From an uncultured Gammaproteobacteria bacterium (GTDB taxonomy: Bacteria; Pseudomonadota; Gammaproteobacteria; Pseudomonadales; Halieaceae): DNA of 50,302 bases. The translations under genes and the position numbers were made by a program. The stretch lies in assembly GCA_902519405.1 (NCBI GenBank), contig CABYJX010000010.1:1-50302 (forward strand), written 5' to 3'. Under the pieces are notes generated by a model that had not been told where the DNA came from, made no database searches, and was given only the letters and a program-made list of their open reading frames with translations. Below are positions 43,443-50,302 of this stretch, piece by piece (the stretch's first letter is position 1; the number at the start of each line of letters is the position of its first letter).

Positions 43443-43781
43443 TTAAACCGGCATATTCATTATGTCTTCGTATGCTTTTAGTACTTTATTTCGCACTTGG
43501 AGCGTCGCTTCAAAAGCTAACGAGGCTTTTTGCATATTGACCATTACATCCGACAAAGGTATGTCTACCCCCGATTCATATGCCGCCGCCGCCGCCGCTG
43601 AAGACTTCTTTAGTGCATTGACCTCGTCAAGAGCACTGCCTACCAGCTCGGAAAAATTAACCTGATTATTATTTGAATCAACCTCAAAACCCGCGTCTAT
43701 TCGAGTTTCACTTATCTGTTGCTGGTGCTGGCGTATCTGCTCGAGTAAGGATTGTGCTATTGGATTTTGTTCTACTTTCAT
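43443..43781 (-). CDS. fliE: MS-ring/rod junction protein FliE
   Basis: FliE joins the MS ring to the rod. The product ends with the conserved DVMVNMQKASLAFEATLQVR (about residues 77-96) and NKVLKAYEDIMNMPV. I chose the ATG at 43781 (112 residues) because AGGTGA lies 5 bases upstream; an ATG at 43787 and a GTG at 43790 are alternatives. The gene follows fleR directly. A (GCC)5-GCT triplet run codes for six alanines. Confidence 0.92.
   Translation of the reverse strand: MKVEQNPIAQSLLEQIRQHQQQISETRIDAGFEVDSNNNQVNFSELVGSALDEVNALKKSSAAAAAAYESGVDIPLSDVMVNMQKASLAFEATLQVRNKVLKAYEDIMNMPV
43582..43599 (-). repeat. Triplet repeat (six Ala codons) in fliE
   Basis: Six successive alanine codons, five of them GGC on the coding strand, form a short tandem triplet repeat in the linker before the conserved FliE C-terminal part. 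Changes in copy number would stay in frame. Confidence 0.7.
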
Positions 43782-43790
43782 ATTCATCAC

Positions 43791-45287
43791 CTACCGTGCG
43801 TAAGCCTGAGGCACTTGCATTCCATCATCTCTAAGCTTCTTGAGCTTATGCCGCAAAGTTCTAGGACTTATCCCTAATTTCACAGCTGCCTCAGCTCGAT
43901 TTTTACTCGCCTGCAACGCTGCTAAAATCGTATTGCATTCAGTCTGCTTTACAGAGCTACCTAGGACGCCAGTACTTATTTCGGCACTATTTTGAAATGG
44001 ATCAGAAGATATCAATTTTTGCATTGCAGAAGCTGTCTGATCCCCTAATTCCTGCCAACCATCGTTGGGTTTGATGTCATCGAGAAGAATGTGACAAGCG
44101 TCAATATGATCCCCATCACTCATCACGATGGCCCGGGAAATAACGTTTTCAAGTTCCCGAACATTTCCTGGCCAACGATAATGCATCAGCTGATTCATAG
44201 CGGAAGTAGTGATTCCTACTTCTCGACCGAGCGCCTCACTGTGCTTTGAAAGCATAAGATCTACCAGTGGTGCAATATCTAAACGTCTACTGGCCAGAGG
44301 AGGAATAGTTAATTTAAATGCGCTTAGTCTGAAATATAGGTCTTCTCGAAATAATCTTGCACTGATCAACTCAGTAAGATTTCGATTAGTAGCTGCGATA
44401 ACTCTAACATCTAAGCTTAGAGATTTTTCTCCTCCGATCCTTGTCAACGTTTTCTCCTGCAAAACACGCAATAACTTAGATTGTAAAGCCAGGGGCATCT
44501 CTCCAATCTCATCAAGAAAAATTGTTCCTCCGTTAGCTTGCTCAAAAAGTCCCTTTTGAGTTCTTGTAGCGCCCGTAAAAGATCCTTTTTCATGGCCAAA
44601 AAGCATTCCTTCGGCGAGATTTTCCGGTATGGCAGCACAATTCATGCTGATGTAGGGTTGCTGAGATCGTTGTGAAGATTGGTGAACAACTTTTGCCAAT
44701 ACTTCCTTTCCGGCCCCGGTAGCCCCTTGTACAAGCACGGATACATCGGCTCTAGCGACACGCTGAGCGAGCGCAAACAGGCTCTGAGATAATGGATCTA
44801 CAAAAACATAAGAGGGCTCAATATTTGATTCCATTGTAGAATCCATTTCAGGGGATTCAGCTTGAATTTCGCTACTATCAAATGAATGTGATGAATCTAG
44901 AGAAGCATCCCGATGAGTTGCAAAGCTCCCGTTTAAAGACGAAAGTTTCTCTATCAGGGAAGCCGAGGTTAATTCCTCTTTTTGAACCACTGCGCTTGCA
45001 CCAGCTGCCATCGCATTAATTCCAGTTTCAAATTCACTTCTGGATACAACGGCAATAACGGGAATATCGCTTGCGAAGTCTGTCTTTTGAACTAAATGCT
45101 CTATCTCTCTTACATTTCTACTCAGCTCAACAACCAACGCAGACCAGGAAGCTCCCTGATCTACTGCCTCTTCCCATCCCGATAATGGTATGATTTCTGC
45201 CGCAATTGATGCACTTATCTCTAGTAGACTGGTGACATCTCCTTCTCCATAGATCCAACCTATACGTGGGTTAATATCTGCACTCAT
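43791..45287 (-). CDS. fleR: Sigma-54 activator FleR/FlrC-like
   Basis: This enhancer-binding protein would activate the middle flagellar genes. The 498-residue product has a receiver-like N-terminal domain (about residues 8-115), an AAA+ domain with Walker A GATGAGKE (188-195), the sigma-54 contact loop GSFTGA (235-240) and Walker B TIFLDEIG, and a C-terminal Fis-type helix-turn-helix (AAVKLGISPRTLRHKLKKL). The receiver has Glu54 (SALVVELS) where the phosphorylated Asp is expected, though a Ser82 and Lys103 remain. No FleS/FlrB kinase gene lies next to it. A sigma-54 promoter precedes it, and fliE follows without a gap. Confidence 0.9.
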   Translation of the reverse strand: MSADINPRIGWIYGEGDVTSLLEISASIAAEIIPLSGWEEAVDQGASWSALVVELSRNVREIEHLVQKTDFASDIPVIAVVSRSEFETGINAMAAGASAVVQKEELTSASLIEKLSSLNGSFATHRDASLDSSHSFDSSEIQAESPEMDSTMESNIEPSYVFVDPLSQSLFALAQRVARADVSVLVQGATGAGKEVLAKVVHQSSQRSQQPYISMNCAAIPENLAEGMLFGHEKGSFTGATRTQKGLFEQANGGTIFLDEIGEMPLALQSKLLRVLQEKTLTRIGGEKSLSLDVRVIAATNRNLTELISARLFREDLYFRLSAFKLTIPPLASRRLDIAPLVDLMLSKHSEALGREVGITTSAMNQLMHYRWPGNVRELENVISRAIVMSDGDHIDACHILLDDIKPNDGWQELGDQTASAMQKLISSDPFQNSAEISTGVLGSSVKQTECNTILAALQASKNRAEAAVKLGISPRTLRHKLKKLRDDGMQVPQAYAR

Positions 45288-45329
45288 AGCATTTCCCTTA
45301 GCTAAAAACAGTAATTTGGTACTGTTTAA

Positions 45330-45345
45330 AGCAATTAGAATGCCA
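45330..45345 (-). promoter_or_regulatory. Sigma-54 promoter of fleR-fliE operon
   Basis: The minus strand reads TGGCATTCTAATTGCT. The invariant GG and GC are correctly spaced, and TTGCT matches at -12; the -24 element reads TGGCAT in place of TGGCAC. Initiation near 45318 leaves a leader of about 30 bases. It fits activation of fleR by the FleQ-like protein encoded just upstream. Confidence 0.75.
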
Positions 45346-45499
45346 ATTTATTTTTATTTATTTAAAACAGTTACTTACGATTATTTGCTAGATCTAAAAG
45401 AGTGGAATTGTCATAATTAAGTCAGCGCGGAATCAAAAAAAGACGAGTTTCTGACAAAATTGAAATTGTGCAAGATGGTCTAGGTATTCGAACGACTGC

Positions 45500-46561
45500 T
45501 CAGTCACGTAGGCCCAGTTTTGCAATACGTTGAATTAACGTGGTACGTTGCATATTTAGGCGTTTAGCGGCAGCTGAAACGTTACCCTCGGAATCCTCTA
45601 AAGCGGCGGTTATAAGCCTCGACTCAACATCTCGAAGGATCTGTCGCATTTCTATCTCATCACCGCCCTGTCCGCTATCTGACTGCCAACCCTGCGCGAG
45701 TCCAATAATGGCTTCAACTTCACTCTTGTTAGTATTTAAAGATATCTCTGCAGCATCGTCGGTGTCAGTTGCTGCAGAGGATCCCATACCAGGAGGTAAC
45801 ATCGAGCGCGGAATCGTCGAGATATCTATCTCTGATTCTGGCCAGAGTGCGTTGAAGCGCGCCACAAGATTTGACAGCTCACGCACATTGCCTGGCCAGT
45901 GATAATCTCGCAGTCTTTCGATTGTCAAAGAAGAGAAAGTGATTATTTTGCCTTCACCTGCATGCTTTTTGGCAAAAAAGTCCAGAAAATCATCGAATTC
46001 TTCCCGTCTTTGTCTCAGCGGAGGGATATGAATCGGGATTACGTTTAACCTGTAGTAAAGATCCTCACGAAAACCGCTAGACTCAATCATTTTTTCGAGA
46101 TTCTGATGGGTCGCAGCTATAATTCGCACGTCTACTTTTGTTTCTTGATTCGCTCCAACCGGCGTGATTGCCTTATCCTCCAGCACTCGCAGTATCTTCA
46201 CTTGCAGATGTGCTGGCATATCTCCAATTTCGTCAAGGAATAATGTGCCTCGATTGGCAATCTCGAACCGCCCTTTGTGATCTGCTATTGCTCCAGTAAA
46301 GGAACCCTTGCGATGACCAAAAAGTTCACTCTCGAGGAGCTCTGAAGGCACCGCTCCGCAATTAATTGGCACAAAGGCGTCTTCGGCGCGCCGGGAGCGC
46401 TGATGAATTTGTCTGGCAGCAACCTCCTTGCCTACTCCTGTCTCGCCACGAATCATAACAGGGGCATCACTGGCTGCTGCAGCGTCCACGATCTGCCAGA
46501 TCTCGCGCATAGCAGCGCCAATCACAACATCCTGAGAGTTAATGTCGCGGGCCTCCCACAT
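45500..46561 (-). CDS. Sigma-54 activator FleQ/FlrA-like, lacking the N-terminal domain
   Basis: Likely the master flagellar activator. The 353-residue product starts almost at the AAA+ domain: Walker A GETGVGKE (39-46), [15 protein letters not shown] (77-91), TLFLDEIGD Walker B. It ends in a Fis-type helix-turn-helix ([20 protein letters not shown]) close to that of FleQ. FleQ proteins usually have about 490 residues with a receiver-like FleQ domain of about 120 residues first; here that domain is missing, and only 155 bases separate the start from fliS. Identification as FleQ rests on the fliS-fleQ-fleR order and the C-terminal helix. Confidence 0.8.
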   Translation of the reverse strand: MWEARDINSQDVVIGAAMREIWQIVDAAAASDAPVMIRGETGVGKEVAARQIHQRSRRAEDAFVPINCGAVPSELLESELFGHRKGSFTGAIADHKGRFEIANRGTLFLDEIGDMPAHLQVKILRVLEDKAITPVGANQETKVDVRIIAATHQNLEKMIESSGFREDLYYRLNVIPIHIPPLRQRREEFDDFLDFFAKKHAGEGKIITFSSLTIERLRDYHWPGNVRELSNLVARFNALWPESEIDISTIPRSMLPPGMGSSAATDTDDAAEISLNTNKSEVEAIIGLAQGWQSDSGQGGDEIEMRQILRDVESRLITAALEDSEGNVSAAAKRLNMQRTTLIQRIAKLGLRD

Positions 46562-46571
46562 AATTCCGGTA

Positions 46572-46614
46572 GCGGCAAAAATTGGCCGCCAAACTCATTC
46601 TATTACAAATGAGT
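46572..46614 (-). promoter_or_regulatory. Two inverted repeats upstream of the FleQ-like gene
   Basis: GCGGC (46572-46576) pairs with GCCGC (46585-46589), and ACTCATT (46593-46599) pairs with AATGAGT (46608-46614). Both lie within 55 bases of the start codon. They could be an operator or leader hairpins. No sigma-54 or sigma-28 promoter is recognisable here. Confidence 0.3.
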
Positions 46615-46716
46615 CTAGGCCGCGATGATAGGTAGTTTTTCGTTAAATTTGACCATAACGCCAAGTGTAGCTGAGGTTGTAGTACCGCAGGAAGGAGATA
46701 ATCTAATATAGGGTGA

Positions 46717-47136
46717 CTAAGCTGCTGCTGTATCCTGCGGCTTCATAAGAGAGGGTATAAGTTGCCAAGCAGAACTTATGTCTGAAATGATTTCTTTCAC
46801 TTCTCTAAGCGCCTCTACATCGTTGCTTGCACTGGCATTTATAAGCCGTCGATTAGCATACTCGTAAAGATCATCTAGATTTCGCGCCAATTCTCCACCT
46901 CGCTCAAAATCTAACGAAAGTCGTAACCCGCTAACAATTTTCTGGGCACGAGTGATGCTGTCTCCTTTTTTAGCTAAGTCGCCACGCTGTATATGGCCAT
47001 CTGCATCACTAATTGAATCCAAGAGAGCGGAAAATAACATTTGGATAAGTTGTACGCCATCCGCATACTCTGCTGTGGCTCCTGTATCCACTCCCTTGTA
47101 CTGGTCCATTGCTAAGAGTCTGTTTCTAGGGCTCAT
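46717..47136 (-). CDS. fliS: Flagellin chaperone FliS
   Basis: FliS keeps flagellin unfolded for export. The 139-residue helical protein has ATAEYADGVQLIQMLFSALLD (near residues 20-40, the conserved LIQMLF), AKKGDSITRAQKIVSGLRLS and LDDLYEYANRRLINASASND (about 87-106), all typical of FliS. Fifteen extra C-terminal residues follow. A sigma-28 promoter lies 39 bases upstream. Its usual neighbour fliD is not here. Confidence 0.94.
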   Translation of the reverse strand: MSPRNRLLAMDQYKGVDTGATAEYADGVQLIQMLFSALLDSISDADGHIQRGDLAKKGDSITRAQKIVSGLRLSLDFERGGELARNLDDLYEYANRRLINASASNDVEALREVKEIISDISSAWQLIPSLMKPQDTAAA

Positions 47137-47175
47137 ATCTCAACGCCTTCTTGTTGCGATTGCTTAATGCTCTAT

Positions 47176-47202
47176 AAATCGGTCGAAGAAAGCATCTCTT
47201 TA
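47176..47202 (-). promoter_or_regulatory. Sigma-28 (FliA) promoter of fliS
   Basis: On the minus strand: TAAAGAGA, exactly 11 bases, then ACCGATTT. TAAAG and CCGAT match the FliA consensus; the outer bases do not. Initiation near 47169 gives a leader of about 32 bases. The spacing is the same as at flgM and flgP. Confidence 0.6.
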
Positions 47203-47219
47203 GAGGTTGGAGCGGTTTT

Positions 47220-47246
47220 AAAAAGGTTTTTCTTATTTAAAAACCT
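47220..47246 (-). terminator. Rho-independent terminator after the sel1 gene
   Basis: An 8-bp stem (AGGTTTTT / AAAAACCT) around a 7-base loop overlaps the stop codon of the Sel1 gene and is followed on the minus strand by TTTT. The stem is AT-rich, so strength is uncertain. It would separate clc-sel1 from the sigma-28-driven fliS. Confidence 0.5.
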
Positions 47247-48091
47247 AGCTTTTCTGTTAGTTCCTCATAAGCATCCTTAGCCGCGGACTTAAGTTGCCTA
47301 GCTTTGAGAGCAGTTCCAGTCTCGGGGGGCGGGGCTGAACCAGCATCAATGACAACCCTTAAAGGGCCCTTTTCCAACAAAGGGCAGTCTGTCAAAGCAG
47401 AGCTAAAACATATGCGAGCTATTGCCTGTGCCTGCAAGACTTGTCTCTTGTCTAGTGATAACGCAGCAAGATTGTAAATTGCATCTGATTCGGGTTGCTT
47501 ATTTAGCTCAGCTAGTTTTGACCAGGCATAAGCTCGCATAGGATCTGGCTCCATTCCTTCACCAGCTTGAAACATAAAACCGCTCATAAATTGTGCAGGC
47601 GGGTGATTTTGCTTCGCAGATTTAGCGAACCATGCGAATGCCTCTCTGTAGTCAAGGCGGACTCCTTTCCCTTCATGATGAGCTAAACCCATCATATACT
47701 GCGCCTCCGCAAGGTTCTTTCTTGAGGATAATTTAAACCATTTAATTGCTTCTCGAAGGTTTTTGGCCACGCCATACCCGTAATAATAAAGCAGTCCTAC
47801 ATTAAATTGAGCTTCTGGCAGCTTGCTCTCAGCAGCTTTTTTATACCAGTTCATTGCCTCCCTATAGTTTTGGGCGACACCTAACCCTTCTTCGTACATA
47901 TGACCAATATTGTTTTGTGCGCGTGCATCACCTTTCTTTGCTAACGCTTTCCAAGCCCGAATAGCTGTCGCGTAATGGCCGCGATCTTTGGCCCGAATTC
48001 CAGCCTCAAGAGATGCTTCTGACTCAATGCTTGTAAGGGCAGAAGAGAAAAAGAATATAATTGCTGAAATTGAGAAAAAACCGTGGAACAT
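47237..48091 (-). CDS. Secreted Sel1-repeat protein
   Basis: The 284-residue product has a signal peptide (ending near residue 27) and about four to five Sel1-like TPR repeats between about 30 and 195, each of the form A-x-x-WY/F-KKAAE ... A-x-x-x-G-x-x-Y-x-x-G-x-GV (for example AQNNIGHMYEEGLGVAQNYR). The last 80 residues show no known domain. Such repeats mediate protein contacts, here in the periplasm. Its ATG shares one base with the stop of the ClC gene (TGATG), so translation is coupled. Confidence 0.88.
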   Translation of the reverse strand: MFHGFFSISAIIFFFSSALTSIESEASLEAGIRAKDRGHYATAIRAWKALAKKGDARAQNNIGHMYEEGLGVAQNYREAMNWYKKAAESKLPEAQFNVGLLYYYGYGVAKNLREAIKWFKLSSRKNLAEAQYMMGLAHHEGKGVRLDYREAFAWFAKSAKQNHPPAQFMSGFMFQAGEGMEPDPMRAYAWSKLAELNKQPESDAIYNLAALSLDKRQVLQAQAIARICFSSALTDCPLLEKGPLRVVIDAGSAPPPETGTALKARQLKSAAKDAYEELTEKLGF

Positions 48092-49782
48092 CAGCCTCGC
48101 TCCTGCTTCACTATCTCACCCTGCACCCCAACGACCGCATTGAATAAATCCCCTTCTGTTACGGTTCCAATCAAGACACCTGTCTCCTTATCTAGTATTG
48201 GTATACTTTCTCCGACAAAATTTGCCACTTTTGACATGGCATGTGCAAGTGTATCAGTCCCAGAAAGAGAGAACGGATCTTTATCCATATAATCCTTTAA
48301 AGAATTATTTTCGGCCGCAAGGGTATGAAAAAGTGAGATTTTACCCATCAGCACCCCGTCTTCTGCACATATGTAAGCTTCCGTAAGTGATTTTTCTTCA
48401 AGTATCGCCCGAGCCTGGTTTCCATCAACGGAGCTATCTAAAACAATACCATCTTTAGTCGCTAATTCTGCCGAGAGAATTTGATTTAAATGAATCGCTT
48501 CTCGACCGCCACGCAAATCAACGCCCCTATCTAATAGTTGCCTGTCAAAAAACGACAAAGCGAAAACACGCTGCGTGATTAGATTACATAACATTACTGT
48601 CACCATAGCGGCGACTGCAAATTCATAAGACTGTGTTAACTCAAGGATAATGATGGTGGCGGTTATTGGTGCACCAATAACTGATGCACTAACGGCAGCC
48701 ATAGAGGCCACGCTCGCAATCAGAGCAAAATTTGAAAATCCCAAATTCTCTGCTACACCACCTAAAACGGCACCTGCTGCAATACCAATGAAAATTGCCG
48801 GGCCAAAGACACCTCCAAACAAACCAAAGCCAATACAAAGAGTAGTCGCTACTAGCTTACCCAGAAGCAACAGAATGAGCATGGTCAGTGCAAACTCACC
48901 AGACAACATTTGATTTATCTGAACCATACCAAGACCAAGTACATCAGGAAGAAACATACCGAGCACGCCACATAATGTGGCGGCCAAAAAGGTAAGAAGA
49001 AAAGCGGGTCCACTAAATCTTGCTGCAAACCGCTGCGCGGTACGCAGTGAAAGCATGAACGCCAAAGCCACGAGCGATAAAATCGGTGTAATAGCAATTA
49101 AAGCGGGTAAAATTTCAATCAAAGGAGGCAGAACCGCGTCAATAGCAAAAGTGGCGTCACTGGGAAACAAGAATCGATCAACTGCGCTTGCTGTGATGGC
49201 AGCGATGGAAATAGGGGCTACTGCGCGAATAGAAAACAAGCGAAGAATTGCCTCATGAGCGAAGATAATTCCTGCAATCGGCGCATTGAATCCCGCTGAG
49301 ATGGCAGCAGCCACACCACAGCCAAGATATACCTCGTTGGACAAAGAAGGTGAGAGAAATCGCTTTACCCAGACACCCATGGTGGCACCAAAATGAACAA
49401 GAGGACCGTACTGACCCACCGCTGCGCCTCCGCTAGCAGATAGAAAGGCGGCAAAGGTAGAACCAAATCCTCGTTTTAAGTCTAAGGGTTCGCGGCTTTG
49501 ATGAGCGGCATAAATAGAGTCCGCCGGACCTGCCCATGCTTTAATGCCCAGTGATGTCTTAACAAAATAGACCGCAATCGCTGTAATCCAAAGAAAAACT
49601 ACGCTACCAACTGGGAGGATTTTGTCATGAATTTCGAGTCTAAAGAACGTATCTTGACCGCGAAGGGCACCAACTGCCTCCACACCAGCGACAAACATAT
49701 TGGTCACCAGAGACATTGCAGCTCCAATCAGACAAGCTACAAATATAATGGTTATCAATTCCCGTAACGTTTTTAAAAGCAT
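48091..49782 (-). CDS. ClC-family chloride channel/transporter with CBS domains
   Basis: The 563-residue inner-membrane protein has the ClC core over about residues 1-420: GQYGPLVHFGATMG (about 123-136), GFNAPIAGIIFAHE (about 164-177) and GLFGGVFGPAIFIG (near 319-332). Two CBS domains fill the C-terminus (about 425-560). At the GREGP position the gating glutamate is Tyr125, and the second internal glutamate of EcClC is Ala178, so proton-coupled exchange is unlikely. It sits between flaG and sel1, inside the flagellar region, with no evident motility role. A TATACT lies about 80 bases upstream of the start, with no clear -35. Confidence 0.9.
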   Translation of the reverse strand: MLLKTLRELITIIFVACLIGAAMSLVTNMFVAGVEAVGALRGQDTFFRLEIHDKILPVGSVVFLWITAIAVYFVKTSLGIKAWAGPADSIYAAHQSREPLDLKRGFGSTFAAFLSASGGAAVGQYGPLVHFGATMGVWVKRFLSPSLSNEVYLGCGVAAAISAGFNAPIAGIIFAHEAILRLFSIRAVAPISIAAITASAVDRFLFPSDATFAIDAVLPPLIEILPALIAITPILSLVALAFMLSLRTAQRFAARFSGPAFLLTFLAATLCGVLGMFLPDVLGLGMVQINQMLSGEFALTMLILLLLGKLVATTLCIGFGLFGGVFGPAIFIGIAAGAVLGGVAENLGFSNFALIASVASMAAVSASVIGAPITATIIILELTQSYEFAVAAMVTVMLCNLITQRVFALSFFDRQLLDRGVDLRGGREAIHLNQILSAELATKDGIVLDSSVDGNQARAILEEKSLTEAYICAEDGVLMGKISLFHTLAAENNSLKDYMDKDPFSLSGTDTLAHAMSKVANFVGESIPILDKETGVLIGTVTEGDLFNAVVGVQGEIVKQERG

Positions 49783-49872
49783 AACAAAGCCCCCACATGG
49801 CGTTAGGACGCAACGTGGTTAGACGCTTTACTTGACCCACGAAAACGAACCTATCGAGGGGTTAAGTATAGC

Positions 49873-50271
49873 CTAGAGAACTTGATCGAACAGTATTCCC
49901 TTTAGAGACTCTATGTTATGCGATACTTTTAACACCGCTGCACCAGGCACCTCACGAATGAGCTCGCCAGAAAACTTATCTCTCACCGATACCATCCATC
50001 TATCAGCGACATGATCCAATCTAAAGCTTAGGTTTCGAGGAGTTTTAGCATGCGCTTTCAAACGCGCCAAGGCCTCCTGTATTCGAGCTTCTGTGGTACG
50101 CATCTCAGCCACGTTTTGGCCTTTCGACCTTGTAGCTTTGGCATTGACCTCCACGACTGTACCCGCCACGGGTTCTGGTCGCAGTGATTGAATAGTCGCG
50201 GAATGTGAAGCATTCGCGCGAGATATATCAAGAGCCGTCGCGGGCGCAATTGTCCCGTCTGAATTAGCCAT
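49873..50271 (-). CDS. flaG: FlaG-family flagellar protein
   Basis: FlaG proteins influence filament length and usually follow the flagellin gene. The 132-residue product has a polar N-terminal part and the conserved C-terminal domain (about residues 78-132): LSFRLDHVADRWMVSVRDKF, then SGELIREVPGAAVLK. The D-x-x-SGELIREVP pattern is diagnostic. Only 31 bases remain upstream before the window ends, so a flagellin gene could lie just beyond. The next gene downstream is clc, not fliD. Confidence 0.93.
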   Translation of the reverse strand: MANSDGTIAPATALDISRANASHSATIQSLRPEPVAGTVVEVNAKATRSKGQNVAEMRTTEARIQEALARLKAHAKTPRNLSFRLDHVADRWMVSVRDKFSGELIREVPGAAVLKVSHNIESLKGILFDQVL

Positions 50272-50302
50272 TTATCACACCTTTAAGGGCCAGATTTTGC
50301 TG

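Noticed and set aside
1-50302. CRISPR arrays, insertion sequences, tRNA or rRNA genes
   Set aside because: No spaced direct repeats, transposase motifs or tRNA-like cloverleaf sequence were noticed on reading; genes are densely packed and no stretch over 300 bases lacks a gene.

Overview
The window is almost wholly a polar-type flagellar biosynthesis locus from a gammaproteobacterium. FlhF/FlhG, FlgT and an FlgP-like protein, FleQ- and FleR-like sigma-54 activators, FliA/FlgM, and the gene orders fliEFGHIJKLMNOPQR-flhB, flhA-flhF-flhG-fliA and flgBCDEFGHIJKL are typical of Pseudomonas/Vibrio-like relatives. Low-to-moderate GC suggests a marine lineage, but the genus cannot be named from sequence alone.

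Layout. (1) 1-1866: non-flagellar flank with a gene end, a small secreted protein, a Kv-type potassium channel and a DUF1496-like protein. (2) 1863-15822, minus: rod/hook/junction operon flgB-C-D-E-F-G-H-I-J-K-L followed by fliD, read from a consensus sigma-54 promoter at 15891-15906. (3) 16084-18010, plus: flgA, flgM (sigma-28-type promoter) and flgN. (4) 18018-21540, minus: flgP-like, flgT, a LysM/FimV-like gene, a FliK-like gene and flhX (FlhB C-terminal domain paralogue), apparently from a sigma-28 promoter. (5) 21755-27706, plus: flhA-flhF-flhG-fliA from a consensus sigma-54 promoter, then two unrecognised genes where Pseudomonas-like clusters carry che/mot genes. (6) 27723-45287, minus: fleR-like, fliE to fliR, flhB, then three unrecognised genes, the first start-stop coupled to flhB. 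Sigma-54 promoters lie before fleR and before fliK. (7) 45500-50271, minus: flaG, an inserted clc-sel1 pair, fliS (sigma-28 promoter) and a short FleQ-like regulator.

Logic. A FleQ-like master activator and a FleR-like second activator would drive sigma-54 genes (basal body, export apparatus, hook, flhA-fliA). FliA with its anti-sigma factor FlgM would then drive late genes (fliS, flgM, flgP/T). Flagellin, stator and chemotaxis genes are not in the window; flagellin probably lies just beyond 50302, upstream of flaG.

Most unusual: an approximately 87-residue module shared at about two-thirds identity by the neighbouring FlgL and FliD; five unrecognised genes meeting tail to tail between fliA and flhB, one with a DamX-like layout (degenerate ATPase-like domain, membrane segment, SPOR-like end); activators with unusual sensory parts and no FleS kinase; very large FlgE and FlgK; a second FliK/FlhB-like pair; and a ClC protein lacking the gating glutamate, placed inside the flagellar locus.
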